64,000 nt of DNA from assembly GCA_949987705.1 (NCBI GenBank), contig OX465282.1, positions 41,256,039 through 41,320,038 of the forward strand, written 5' to 3'. This DNA comes from Thereva unica (lineage: Eukaryota > Arthropoda > Insecta > Diptera > Therevidae). Positions 35,114 through 46,524 of the stretch are shown here, one piece after another. The first letter of the stretch is position 1; each line of letters begins with the position of its first letter. The position numbers were made by a program, and so were the translations under genes. The notes beneath the pieces are model-generated. The model saw nothing but the letters and a program-made list of their open reading frames with translations, did no database searches and had not been told where the DNA came from.

Positions 35114-35558
35114 AAATATTTACAAATGTGTCGCTCTCCTCCGTCTTTCTTTCAATCGCTTCTCCTGAAAAGTTTTCTTTTTGGATAGTAGCTCCCTTTT
35201 CTCGGATCGCGTGACATATATTGTTTCACTAAATTAATTTTCACTAGGTAAGTTTGCAAAATAGCTAAGTCACGTTTTTTAAGATATCCGTTACAATTTG
35301 CGGTAACGTTATCGGTTAAATTTTCGGTATCGTTATCGGTTAAATTTATCCGCTAACTATCCGTTAGTTATCCGTTAAAATTTATCTAACGTTCACGATT
35401 CACACTCCGTTATCCGTTAAAATTTATTTAACGTTCACCATTCACATTCCGTTATCCGTTAAAATTTATTTAACGTTCACCATTCACATTCCGTAATCCG
35501 TTAAAATTTATTTAACGTTCACCATTCACATTCCGTAATCCGGCTCGAAGGACCAAAA
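35114..35558 (+). repeat. ~440-bp segment with 42-bp tandem repeats, copy 2
   Basis: Second copy of 32,962-33,404, again ending GGCTCGAAGGACCA. Confidence 0.9.
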
Positions 35559-35880
35559 AAGGTTTAGTATCTTCAAAATAATAAATAAATCCGCACTTTT
35601 ATTGTAACACAAATTAGTATAATTTTATTCAATTTCTCACATATATGTACTTCAAATTAATTCACATCATAAATTTTATTTTACCAAATCTAAATTCATT
35701 ATTTACAGCACAAAATTTATTTTTCACATCGAAATTCTTTATATGTATTTGCATTTATTTGCATCACAGAATTCAATATCTTAAATTTCCTTTAAAAAAA
35801 CTAACTTTAATTCTCACTGTTCTAAATTTACTTTAAAAAAACCGGTGCACCGGGCCACGGCGCTTCGCGCTGTGGCGATT
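35559..35880. other. AT-rich spacer upstream of a foldback element
   Basis: No gene. A segment AACTAACTTTAATTCTCACT… (about 35,803-35,845) recurs at 37,027-37,070 on the far side of the foldback, so everything between may be an insertion. GC-rich hairpin CCACGGCGCTTCGCGCTGTGG at about 35,855-35,875. Confidence 0.45.
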
Positions 35881-36880
35881 CCCAGCGGGAAAACTAGCAA
35901 GTGGTTACCCTGGTAACCCACGAATTCTTCAATGATTTGTGTAAGCACCTACCTGGTAATCGAAAAATTCTACTGGAAATTTAGGAAAATGGAGGTCTTT
36001 ACGTTGTAATGAATAGGTAAGCGACTAGGTAATGCCTTGAGAAATACTTTCGTTGGAAATGTGATGTGCTTTTGTCATTCTTTGTCTTTGGCTGGTCAAA
36101 GCCTCTCTTCTTGAGTTTATTCCGTCCTCATCAATTTTATAAGATTAATTTATACCACTAACAATGAGCAACAAAATCAAAAAGATGTCTTGTTAGAAAA
36201 ATCCCTACCAAATGTAGCAAAAATGGAATGGTACTTTCGGAAAGCATTGTTTTTATTGCTAAAAAGGGTACCCAGTAATTTATTCTGCATGCCTTACATG
36301 GTAATCTGTGTATTCACCTAATACATTTCGCCTCTGAAATAAGTCCTCGTCAGTAATGCCTACTGTAAGTACTTACCGCTCTAGGGCATCCCTATGTAAA
36401 AGTAACCTATGATTTCATCACAAAGGTAATGTGTCCATCTCATTACCACCTCGCTTACCTACCCATTACATTTCCCGCTGGGTTATTACGTGACAACTAC
36501 CATGTTGTTCGTTATCTGTTATTCATTACATGCAATATATAATAAACACAATATACATATAATTTTGCAGTATTTTTATTTTTTTATTCGTTCTCAAATG
36601 TAACAATGACAGTTATTCTTATAAAATTGATGAGGACGGAATAAACTCAAGAAGAGAGGCTTTGACCAGCCAAAGACAAAGAATGACAAAAGCACATCAC
36701 ATTTCCAACGAAAGTATTTCTCAAGGCATTACCTAGTCGCTTACCTATTCATTACAACGTAAAGACCTCCATTTTCCTAAATTTCCAGTAGAATTTTTCG
36801 ATTACCAGGTAGGTGCTTACACAAATCATTGAAGAATTCGTGGGTTACCAGGGTAACCACTTGCTAGTTTTCCCGCTGGG
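35881..36880. mobile_element. 1.0-kb foldback/TIR element with ~265-bp inverted arms
   Basis: Begins CCCAGCGGGAAAACTAGC and ends with its exact complement. Arms are 35,881-36,145 and 36,617-36,880. A third, internal terminus-like ATTTCCCGCTGGG occurs at 36,471-36,482. No open frame of note. No clear target duplication (GGCGATT / ATATAAA). Confidence 0.82.
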
Positions 36881-37278
36881 ATATAAACAACAATATAGAT
36901 AAGCGGCACTCATTGCCACTACTACAAATGCAGCGTAAGCCACGCCCACTCACACGGTTATGCGGCACTTTGTCGCTTGGGCATCCCGGCTAACCGTTTT
37001 ATTAGACGTTGTCACGTCAAAAAAAAACTAACTTTAAAACTCACTATTCTAAATTTACTTTCAAAATAACTAACATTAAATTTCACTTTTTAATTTTAAG
37101 TTTCAGTACTTCAATTTTATACACTAACCAACTCGGCCACAACTCTACTTTTTTCTGTACATGTTCTCTCATTTTTCTTCATTTTTAAAGTATTACTAAC
37201 GGCTTTCCTTTCCCCTGCAGAGACGGTAATTTTCCAAGCCCATATAATATAATGGGTTTTCTAGATAATTCTGCAGGG

Positions 37279-37979
37279 TGTAGCGGTTGCTACTTGTTAT
37301 TAATTTACGTTCGTTGCTACTTGTTATTAGTTTATGTTCGTTACTGTAGCAAGTTTATTCAACATTCAGTTCAGTTCCTGTACTAGTAATTTTTGAGTAC
37401 AGTGTTTTTAATATGTCAAAAATTATATTTTCACTACTACTTAGAAATACACTTTAAGAATACTGAATCAGATATCATATACGTAGACACTGAACACACA
37501 AACGATTTTCAAAAAACATAGACACATACCTAGTTTATAGCAGAAAAATTAAATCGATTTAACTCAAAGTTACATCCAAATTTCGAATTAGCGTATAAAC
37601 GGGTATTAAATACATTCATATAACTATGGCTTAAGCCGAAATATTTCGGTTTAAGCCATAATTCGAATTACCTCGTTTATAGGGTAAAAAATTTGGGATC
37701 ATCCATAATTCGAATTATTTTTGGAATAGCTATATACTAGGTAACACAAAAAGTTGTCATGAAAAATAAAATTTGAAAATGTAGGAGTATTAGTTAGAAG
37801 TTAAAAGATTATACATATCCGGATTTTAAACCGTTAAAATAATTAAAATTAAATATAATGTAATAAAAATATAAATCAAAATTTACAAAGACATTTTAAT
37901 ATAAAATTTATTAAAATAAAATGGTGTGACGTGGTGTATAAATAAAATAAAATCTAAAAATCTCAAGACCCCCACATCA
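37279..37979 (+). repeat. Putative 5' LTR of a CsRn1-like Gypsy element
   Basis: Begins TGTAGCGGTTGCTACTTG and ends …CCCACATCA, four bases before a tRNA primer-binding site; about 701 bp. Contains a 30-bp internal direct repeat (TTGCTACTTGTTATTA…GTTCGTT). The start is set by TG…CA convention only; no second LTR is available in the window. Confidence 0.5.
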
Positions 37980-37983
37980 TTTC

Positions 37984-37996
37984 TGGTGACCCCGAC
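37984..37996 (+). promoter_or_regulatory. Primer-binding site matching tRNA-Trp 3' end
   Basis: TGGTGACCCCGAC is complementary to the CCA-tailed 3' end of insect tRNA-Trp (…GTCGGGGTCA-CCA). CsRn1-clade Gypsy elements are known to prime from tRNA-Trp. Confidence 0.75.
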
Positions 37997-38470
37997 TAAG
38001 AAGAATTGCAGCCTTTCAATGAACTATAATTTGTAATTTGAAGAAAGAAGAAACAAGAAAGAAAATTTTAAAAATTGTAGAAGAAAATTTAGAAGAAAGA
38101 AGTTAATACAAGAAAAATTAAGAAATCTATTCAAGAAAGAAAATTTAAAAAATTTAAAAAAGGAAAGTCAATTTTAATTCAATTAAATATTTTTCTTTTA
38201 ATTTTATGCAAATATTGTACAAAATAATACTTTTGAACATAAAACTTCCAACACTAACACTCTTCCTAGTAACAAAATATAATTTTTCTCTTACTTTCGA
38301 TTCTAAATGAATATTTTTCATTTTTATTAATCGAAATTTTCTTTAAAATTTTTGTTTTAACGTCTTTCAACGCGAACGTTCACGAGTGTCCTTTCGTAAA
38401 AGTACCGCGAAGTTTTAAAGTATAAAAAATTGAATTTCTTGTTACGCGAAAGTTAATTCGTTGTGAAAAT

Positions 38471-39040
38471 ATGAGTGTACAGGCGAATGGAACTAATTGT
38501 GATGACATTATAAATGAGAATTGTGGACATATTAGCGATTCTGCAATTAAGCTACCAACCTTCTGGTCTCCTTGTCCAGAAGCATGGTTTGTCATAACAG
38601 AAAGCCAGTTTACTTCTAAACATATTAGACAAGATGAGACGAAATATGAGCATATTATACAATCTCTACCCCTGGATGTTATAATGAATATGTTAGATGT
38701 CATCCAAAATCCACCTCAAGAAAATAAATACGAAACATTCAAGAGAGCCATCATCCAACGATTCACAGAATCAGAAGAAAGGAAACTAGAACAACTTCTC
38801 TGTAATACAGAAATGGGAGATAAAAGACCATCTGAATTTCATAGGTCGATGGAGATTCTTGCGGGAACATCTTCTAACATAGGAAAAGATTTGATTAAGA
38901 AACTTTGGATGCGGAAACTACCATTTAATATCAACATTGCATTGATGTCTTCTGGAAATCAGAACATTCAAGATCTTCAAATTCTTGCTGACAAAATTTT
39001 CGATGTTTCAAAGTTTCAATTATGTTTCTTCAATAAATAA
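38471..39040 (+). CDS. Gypsy (CsRn1-like) Gag, capsid part
   Basis: 189 residues, the N-terminal part of a Gag protein that forms the particle around the element RNA. It reads KLPTFWSPCPEAWFVITESQ, then QFTSKHI, LDVIMNMLDVI, YETFKRAIIQRFTESEERKL and RPSEFHRSMEIL, the order typical of CsRn1-type Gag capsid domains. The first ATG lies ~470 nt after the primer-binding site. A stop after SKFQLCFFNK is probably a frameshift: about 200 nt on, the plus strand encodes CWFHFKFGKNAKRCVKPC (39,241-39,294), the CHCC-type knuckle that ends Gag in this clade. The gene is therefore broken. Confidence 0.85.
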   Translation: MSVQANGTNCDDIINENCGHISDSAIKLPTFWSPCPEAWFVITESQFTSKHIRQDETKYEHIIQSLPLDVIMNMLDVIQNPPQENKYETFKRAIIQRFTESEERKLEQLLCNTEMGDKRPSEFHRSMEILAGTSSNIGKDLIKKLWMRKLPFNINIALMSSGNQNIQDLQILADKIFDVSKFQLCFFNK

Positions 39041-39240
39041 TAATCCATCAAACCCTTTTTCAAATCAAGAAAATATTAATTATATTGAAAAGATAAATGT
39101 TTTAGAAAATAAAATTGAAAATTTATAGAATTTAGTGAGAAAGAACAATTAATAAAAATGATAATTTTCATCACAGATCTAGGTCCAGGAGAAGAAGCTC
39201 TTCAAGGCAGAACTTTAATAATTATAATAATAAACCTTTT

Positions 39241-39294
39241 TGCTGGTTTCATTTCAAGTTCGGAAAGAATGCAAAGAGATGTGTGAAACCATGC
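39241..39294 (+). pseudogene. Gag zinc knuckle (CHCC type)
   Basis: CWFHFKFGKNAKRCVKPC: C-x2-H-x9-C-x3-C. This knuckle distinguishes the CsRn1 clade from the usual CCHC. It lies in a different frame from the Gag frame upstream. Confidence 0.75.
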
Positions 39295-39339
39295 AGTTTC
39301 AATAATTCAAAAAACTAAATTACCCTTCAGCGTGTGCAA

Positions 39340-40352
39340 TAAATAATTTACCTCAGAAATCAAAAATACTTTTTATTTTCGATAAAGAAAATAAATTTAA
39401 ATTTTTAGTGGATACAGGAGCAGAATTATCCGTCGTTCCAAATACATATTATGGAAAATATAAAAAAGACCCAAATTTAATTCTAACTGCAGCTAACGGA
39501 TCGTCTATTTATACATATGGAACAAAACTTTTAAAAATAGATTTTGGTTTAAGACGATACTTTACTTTTCCATTTATTATTGCAAACGTCAACAAACCTA
39601 TTATCGGCGCAGATTTTCTGATCCAATTTAATTTACTTGATATGAAAAATAGAAAAGTGATAGATGGTACTACAGATTTTAGTGTTAACGGAATCATGAT
39701 TAAGACAAACTCTCCTTCACCCAGACATTTTTCTGTGGACAATGATTATGGTAATATTTTGTCTAGATTCCCTTCACTTACTCAACCTCCAAGATATGAT
39801 TTACCTGTAAAACATAACGTAGTACATACCATCGTTACTAAAGGACAACTACCCTTTTCGAAAGCCAGACGATTAGACACCAATAAATTTAAAATAGCCA
39901 AATTAGAATTTGACCACATGGTTAAATTAGGATTGTGTAGAAGCTCTTCATCATATGTCTCATCAGCATTACACATGGTCCCGAAAAAGAATTCTTCAGA
40001 CTGGCGACCATGCGGAGACTATCGAAGATTAAATTCAATTACAATTCCAGATAGGTATCCAATCCCACATATTCAAAATTTTACGTTGAATTTGGATGGT
40101 TGTAGTATATTTTCGAAAATTGATTTAGTCAGAGCTTATCACCACATCCCAGTAGCAAAGGAAGACGTTTTCAAAACAGCAATTACTACACCTTTCGGCT
40201 TATTCGAATTCACTCGAATGCCCTTTGGTCTCAGAAACGCTGCTCAAACATTCCAGCGTTTTATGGATAAGGTTTTGAACGGCTTAGAATTTGTTTTTGT
40301 CTACATTGACGATATTCTTGTGGCAAGCAAGAGTGAGGAAGAACACAAAGAC
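39340..40352 (+). pseudogene. Gypsy protease and reverse transcriptase, interrupted
   Basis: The frame opens with [15 protein letters not shown], the aspartic protease active site, and IIGADFL, its flap/C-terminal motif. After a linker comes the reverse transcriptase: [56 protein letters not shown] and the catalytic [13 protein letters not shown]. At EEHKDH it is broken by the TIR transposon at 40,356; the frame resumes on the other side at 41,410 as HLNQVFTRLEEFGVNIK. Before that insertion this part was open, so the transposon is the major disabling event along with the Gag frameshift. Confidence 0.9.
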
Positions 40353-40355
40353 CAT

Positions 40356-41409
40356 GGGTGACTTCGTAAATGCCAATAAACTGTGTCAGAAAACAGTATT
40401 AACGCAGTCAAGTCAAAGTTCAGTAAAAGTTTAGACATTGTTGTGCAGTTTTAAATTTGACATTTATGAAGTGTGCCGTTTTTACTTTTTTACAAAATGG
40501 ATAAAAAAGTTATTGTAAAGCTAATTTTAAAACATTTAATACCAAATATAGAACCGCTAAATGATAATTTAATAAAAAAAACAGTGGTTATGTACGCACA
40601 TTAGAAGTTATACTTCTTTGGCGTGATTACGATAGTTTCGTACTAAGGACATCAACCTATCGCCCAAATACAGCATCAATGGTGGTGCCGTGTCGTGTTT
40701 TTGAGACCAATGGATCATTATTCATGATTAGATTTACATGATCTTGAAGAAAGTTAATAGGTGGACCCGAATCTTCGCCTCGGCCAAGGAATTTTCCTCA
40801 GTCTTTTGTGTATGGCCATAATACTTATTTCAAAAATTAGAATTTTGCTTTGGAGTATATACTGCTATCACAACTTGTAAATTGAGACTGTTACACAGAG
40901 CTAACCTCTCAACCGTTCAAAATTGAATCTGGAGTCCCCAAGGCACCATTCTAGGCCCCAAGCTTTTCAATATATTTATACACGACTTTCCCACAAAATT
41001 CCCCTCCTTAACACATTTGTTGTAAGTAAATATTATTAATAATAAGTTTGTTCATACTAAAGTCCTTCATTCAAAAAGAAACCAATCGACACGAGTATTT
41101 CATGTATTTGTAGGTGTTACAGACACTTATGGAAGAGAGATACCTTACATTGTGGAAGTTGCCTAATCAAAATAGTTTTCGGGAAATATGCTATCGTTTT
41201 AATATGGCACAATGACAGCACCCAAAATTTTTGTAAAATTTGTAAAACTAATCACTTTGCATCATAGCTATTCATGATGCCGAAATACCCATTTCGATGC
41301 AAAGATTTGACGTTTACGATGCAATTATGAACACAGTGCTTTAAAACTGTGACATTTATGAGTCTTGACTTAAACCGGCTGCTTAAATTTTACATTTACG
41401 AAGTCACCC
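40356..41409. mobile_element. 1,054-bp TIR DNA transposon in Gypsy RT, 3-bp TSD (CAT)
   Basis: Ends are GGGTGACTTCGTAAATG and its complement. CAT is duplicated (40,353-40,355 and 41,410-41,412), and removing the element plus one CAT restores the Gypsy RT frame (KDHLNQVF). A 3-bp duplication and GGG termini suggest a PIF/Harbinger relative, although CAT is not the usual TWA target. No transposase. It carries a captured LINE shard at 40,926-41,020. Confidence 0.85.
40926..41020 (+). pseudogene. LINE RT shard inside the TIR transposon
   Basis: Reads SGVPQGTILGPKLFNIFIHD followed by FPTKFPSLTHLL, the conserved GVPQG-LGP-LF region just upstream of the catalytic YADD of Jockey-type reverse transcriptases. 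It stops before the catalytic box. Confidence 0.75.
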
Positions 41410-41459
41410 CATTTAAACCAAGTGTTCACCCGATTAGAGGAATTTGGAGTAAACATTAA
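41410..41459 (+). pseudogene. Gypsy RT continuation
   Basis: HLNQVFTRLEEFGVNIK continues the RT broken at 40,352 and is cut by the next foldback element. Sequence after that foldback (42,628 on) contains RFLVSRY-like residues that may be the RT thumb, but this is weak. Confidence 0.75.
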
Positions 41460-42627
41460 AAAACCCAAAAACAAAAATTGTAAAGGGTTCGGCGATTGTT
41501 TGCCGAAAAAATGAAAACTGGAAACACTGAACTGAAAAAACCAAAAATTTAAAGTAATGAACTTTATTGAATTCCATTTATTTAATATTAAAAACGAAAA
41601 ATGTTAAACGAATATCTTAAATATAATGTCTTGCAAAGAACTAATATGAGAGCACGGCAATTGGAAATTTGTTAAATATCTAATCTAAAAAAGGATTGAT
41701 ATAAGAACACGGCGATCTGAAATTCGTAAGATGTCTCATCTAAACGAATACTGATAAAAAATCCCATCTGAAAAATCATTGATATGAAAACATAGCGACC
41801 TACAATTCGTTGAATATGCAATCTAATAAAGAACTGATATAAGAACACGGTGATTTTAAATTCGTTAAATACATTATTAAACACTTTACTTCTCTAGCAG
41901 CACGAATCAACATGGTTGTGAGCATAACCAATAAAATCGCTGGGTATGCATATGTGGTGGGTTACGTGACTATTGCACGGAATGTGTAGAGACGTAGCCA
42001 TAGAAAATGTGTTAATAAATGATGTGAATTATTTGTTTCTCTAACACAAATTAGCAAATAAAATTTCTTATCGCTTAAGTAATGGCTTTGTCATACAACT
42101 TTATTATAATATCAAACTTTTTACCACCCACCACATATGCATACCCAGCGATTTTATTGGTTATGCTCACAACCATGTTGATTCGTGCTGCTAGAGAAGT
42201 AAAGTGTTTAATAATGTATTTAACGAATTTAAAATCACCGTGTTCTTATATCAGTTCTTTATTAGATTGCATATTCAACGAATTGTAGGTCGCTATGTTT
42301 TCATATCAATGATTTTTCAGATGGGATTTTTTATCAGTATTCGTTTAGATGAGACATCTTACGAATTTCAGATCGCCGTGTTCTTATATCAATCCTTTTT
42401 TAGATTAGATATTTAACAAATTTCCAATTGCCGTGCTCTCATATTAGTTCTTTGCAAGACATTATATTTAAGATATTCGTTTAACATTTTTCGTTTTTAA
42501 TATTAAATAAATGGAATTCAATAAAGTTCATTACTTTAAATTTTTGGTTTTTTCAGTTCAGTGTTTCCAGTTTTCATTTTTTCGGCAAACAATCGCCGAA
42601 CCCTTACAATTTTTGTTTTTGGGTTTT
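41460..42627. mobile_element. 1.17-kb foldback element with ~500-bp arms
   Basis: Left arm 41,460-41,962 is the reverse complement of 42,126-42,627, around a ~160-bp loop. Outer tips AAAACCCAAAAACAAAAATTG, inner tips GCTGGGTATGCATATGTGG. The arms are practically identical. It sits in the Gypsy RT. The mirrored 70-codon frames are symmetry by-products. Confidence 0.88.
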
Positions 42628-42854
42628 ATATCATTAGGTTTTTGGTTTCGAGATACGTCATTAAGAAAAAATTGTTTTTTCATAGCTAGGACAGAAAAGC
42701 TGTTGGTAACAAACAAATGTCCCCACACTTTTCTGCCCGCTCAATGAAAAATATCGTTCTGCACTTAGGGGAAAAGCGTTTTAACTTAATTTAATATACA
42801 GTAGCAGAGTTTGAAAAAGTGAATTGGTGTGCCTTTATTGCGGGGGATCCATTT
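42628..42854. other. Unassigned spacer
   Basis: No gene recognised. Possible remains of the Gypsy RT for the first ~60 bp. Confidence 0.3.
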
Positions 42855-44450
42855 TTTCTTTTGAGCCCTCTTCAGACGGCCGCCATGGATCTATAGGTAT
42901 ATTTAGTATTCTTCATTGGTAAATGTATTCAACTTATCATACCCTTTCATTTGATACCCATGTCGAGGTGGTTGTGAAGAAAGTGGTAATCAGCCCTCTT
43001 GAGACGGCCGCCGTGGATCTAAAGGTATATTTAGTATACTACATTGGTTATTGTATTCTACTTATCATACCCTTTCATTTGATACCCATGTCAAGGTGGT
43101 TGTGAAGAAAGTGGTAATCCGCCCTCTTGAGACGGCCGCCATGGATGTAAAGGTATATTTGGTATACTGCATTGCTTATTGTATTCCACTTATCATACCC
43201 TTTCATTTGATACCCATGTCGAGGTGGTTGTGAAGAAAGTGGTAATCCGCCCTCTTGAGACGGCCGCCATGGATCTAAAGGTATATTTAGTATACTACAT
43301 TGGTTATTGTATTCTACTTATCATACCCTTTCATTTGATACCCATGTCAAGGTGGCTGTGAAGAAAGTGGTAATCCGCCCTCTTGAGACGGCCGCCATGG
43401 ATGTAAAGGTATATTTAGTATACTGCATCGCTTATTGTATTCCACTTAACATACCCTTTCATTTGATACCCATGTCGAGATGGTTGTGAAGAAAGTGGTA
43501 ATCCGCCCTCTTGAGATGGCCGCCATGGATCTAAAGGTATATTTAGTATACTGCATTGCTTATTGTATTCTACTTATCATACCCATTCATTTGATACCCA
43601 TATCGAGGTGGTTGTGAAGAAAGTGGTAATTCGCCCTCTTGAGACGGCCGCCATGGATCTTAAGGTATATTTAGTATACTGCATTGGTTATTGAATTCTA
43701 CTTATCATACCCTTTCTTTTCATACCCATGTCGAGGTGGTTGTGAAGAAAGTGGTAATCCGCCCTCTTGAGACGGCCGCCATGGATCTAAAGGTATATTT
43801 AGTATACTACATTGGTTATTATATTCTACTTATCATACCCTTTCATTTGATACCCATGTCAAGGTGGTTGTGAAGAAAGTGGTAATCCGCCCTCTTGAGA
43901 CGGCCGCCATGGATGTAAAGGTATATTTAGTATACTGCATTGCTTATTGTATTCCACTTATCATACCCTTTCATTTGATACCCATGTCGAGGTGGTTGTG
44001 AAGAAAGTGGTAATCCGCCCTCTTGAGACGGCTGCCATGGATCTAAAGGTATATTTAGTATACTAAATTGCCTATTGTATTCTACCTATCATAACTATCA
44101 TACCCTTTCATTTGATACCCATGTCGAGGTGGTTGTGAAGAAAGTGGTAATCCGCCCTCTTGAGACGGCAGCCATGGATCTAAAGGTATATTTAGTATAC
44201 TACATTGCCTATTGAATTCTACTTTTCATAGCCTTTCATTTGATACCCATGTCTCGGGTGTTGTGAAGAAAGTGGTAATCCGCCCTCTTGAGACGGCTGC
44301 CATGGATCTAAAGGTATATTTATTATACTAAATTGCCTATTGTATTCTACCTATCATACCCTTTCATTTGATACCCATGTCGAGGTGGTTGTGAAGAAAG
44401 TGGTAATCCGCCCTCTTGAGACGGCCACCATGGATTTTTATATATATAGA
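42855..44450 (-). mobile_element. Helitron-like element body: 128-bp tandem repeats, 5' TC end at 44,450
   Basis: About 12 units of exactly 128 bp (repeat phase 42,923, 43,051, 43,179…) with GAGACGGCCGCCATGGATCT, CATTTGATACCCATGTCGAG and GTAATCCGCCCTC. On the minus strand the right edge reads A|TCTATATATATAAAAATCC, a typical Helitron 5' end with the A target base. The 3' end on the left was not found. Confidence 0.6.
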
Positions 44451-44727
44451 TAAAGAGGTGTCTAATGCTAAATTACAATTTTCAAAGGGGTCTTCGCCAG
44501 TGACACAATATTTCAATTTATTTTTTAAATTTTGGTTGCTACAAATTAAACTGAAAAACGAAATGTGCGCCTACAGCGCCACCAGTGGAAAATTTTTTCA
44601 GTTTTTTTTCCTAAACCTTCACATAGCAATTACGAAAAAAACCTACAAATAAAGTACACAATTTGGTCCAGCCGATTTCAAGTTTTAAGCATCCGAACAC
44701 AAATCACGTTCCATTTTTATATATAGA
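44451..44727 (-). other. Second Helitron-like 5' terminal segment
   Basis: On the minus strand it begins TCTATATATAAAAATGG at 44,727 and continues GATTTGTGTTCGGATGC, AAATCGGCTGGACCAAAT, a configuration common at insect Helitron 5' ends. No protein. Directly abuts the CTAG end of the next unit. Confidence 0.5.
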
Positions 44728-46408
44728 CTAGCAACGTGCGTTGCAATGCCTTTCAATAAAATAAGATTATGGGGACACAGTCTGCGATAGGAAAAAGCTA
44801 TAGTGAAAAAAGAACAAATCTGGGAAAATTGATTTTGGGAGATGACCGCAATGGACCAAATGATATATTGAGTATACTATATTGCCTATGGTGTTCTACT
44901 TATTATACTCTCTCATTTGATACCCATCTCGAAGGGGTTGTGAAGAAAATGGTAATCCGCCCTCTTGAGATGACCGCCATGTACCAAACGATATATTGAG
45001 TATACTATATTGCTTATTGTGTTCTACTTATCATATTCTTTCATTTGATACCCATGTCGTAGGGGTTGTGAAGAAAATGGTAATCCGCCTTCTCGAGATG
45101 GCCGCTATGGACCAAACGATATATTGAGTATACTATATTGCTTATATTGTTCTACTTATCATACTCTTTCGTTTGATACCAATCTAGAAGGGGTTGTGAA
45201 GAAAATGGTAAACCGCCCTCTTGAGATAGCCGCCATGAATCTAAAGACATAGTCTATGGCATTCTTCTTATAATGCCCTTTCATTTGATACCAATGTCGA
45301 GGGGGTAGTGAAGAAAATGATCATCCTCCCTCTTGAGATGACCGCCATGGACCAAACGATATATTGAGTATACTATATTGCTTATGGTGTTCTACTTATC
45401 ATACCCTTTCATTTGAAATCCATATCGAGGGGTGTGAAGATAATGGTAATCCAACCTCTGGAGATGGCCGCTATGGACCAAACGATGTATTGAGTATACT
45501 ATATTGCTTATGGTGTTCTACTTTTCATAGCCTTTCATTTGATACCCATGTCTCGGGTGTTGTGAAGAAAATGGTAATCCGCCCTCTTGAGATAGCCGTC
45601 ATGAATCTAAAGACATAGTCTATGGCATTCTTCTTATAATGCCCTTTCATTTGATACCAATGTCGAGGGGGTAGTGAAGAAAATGATCATCCTCTCTCTT
45701 GAGATGACCGCCATGGACCAAATGATATATTGAGTATACTATATTGCCTATGGTGTTCTACTTATCATACTCTTTCATTTGATACCCATGTCGAAGGGGT
45801 TGTGAAGAAAATATTAATCCGCCCTCTTGAGAGGACCGCTATGGACCAAACGATATATTGAGTATGCTATATTGCATATGGTGTTCTACTTATCATACTC
45901 TCTCATTTGATACCCATCTCGAAGGGGTTGTGAAGAAAATGGTAATCCGCCCGGTTGAGATGATCGCCATGGACCAAACGATATATTGAGTATACTATAT
46001 TGCCTATGGTGTTCTACTTATCATACTCTTTCATTTGATATCCATGTCGAAGGTGTTGTGAAGAAAATGGTAATCCACATTCTTGAGGTGGCCGCTATGG
46101 ACATTTTCTCTCTTGAGATGACTGCCTGGACCAAACGATATATTGAGTATACTATATTGCTTTTGGCGTTCTACCTACCATACCCTTTCATTTGATATCC
46201 ATGTCGAGGGGTTGTAAAGAAAATGGTAATCCGCCCTCTTGAGATGGCTGCTATGGACCAAACGCCTGCTTTTCTGTTTAAATTTTTTTGCTATAAACCT
46301 CACGGAGCCCGAGACCTTTCCAACGAATGCAAAACCGTGGAAATAGGATCGTGCGTTCTGGAATTATAGCGTCAGAAAGGAAAACCCGACTTATTTTTAT
46401 ATTATAGA
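44728..46408 (-). mobile_element. Helitron-like unit 1 (1,681 bp), non-autonomous
   Basis: Minus strand: preceded by A, begins TCTATAATATAAAAATAAG (46,408) and ends …GCATTGCAACGCACGTTGCTAG (44,728), followed by T. The palindrome-like GCATTGCAACGC lies just upstream of the end. TC…hairpin…CTAG with insertion between A and T is the Helitron signature. The body is ~11 units of the 122-128-bp repeat (44,845-46,265). No Rep/helicase. Confidence 0.62.
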
Positions 46409-46524
46409 TTTCCCGCGAGGGGGTGGCCAATAGGGGCGGAAGGGGGTGGCTTTTCAAATTTTTCAGCGACCCCGAAAACCTATAAATTGACATGCATCTT
46501 GATTATGTTGAATAATATACGCTA

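Noticed and set aside
35881..36880. hAT or piggyBac element
   Set aside because: No 8-bp or TTAA duplication and no transposase; termini CCCAGCGGG do not settle a superfamily.
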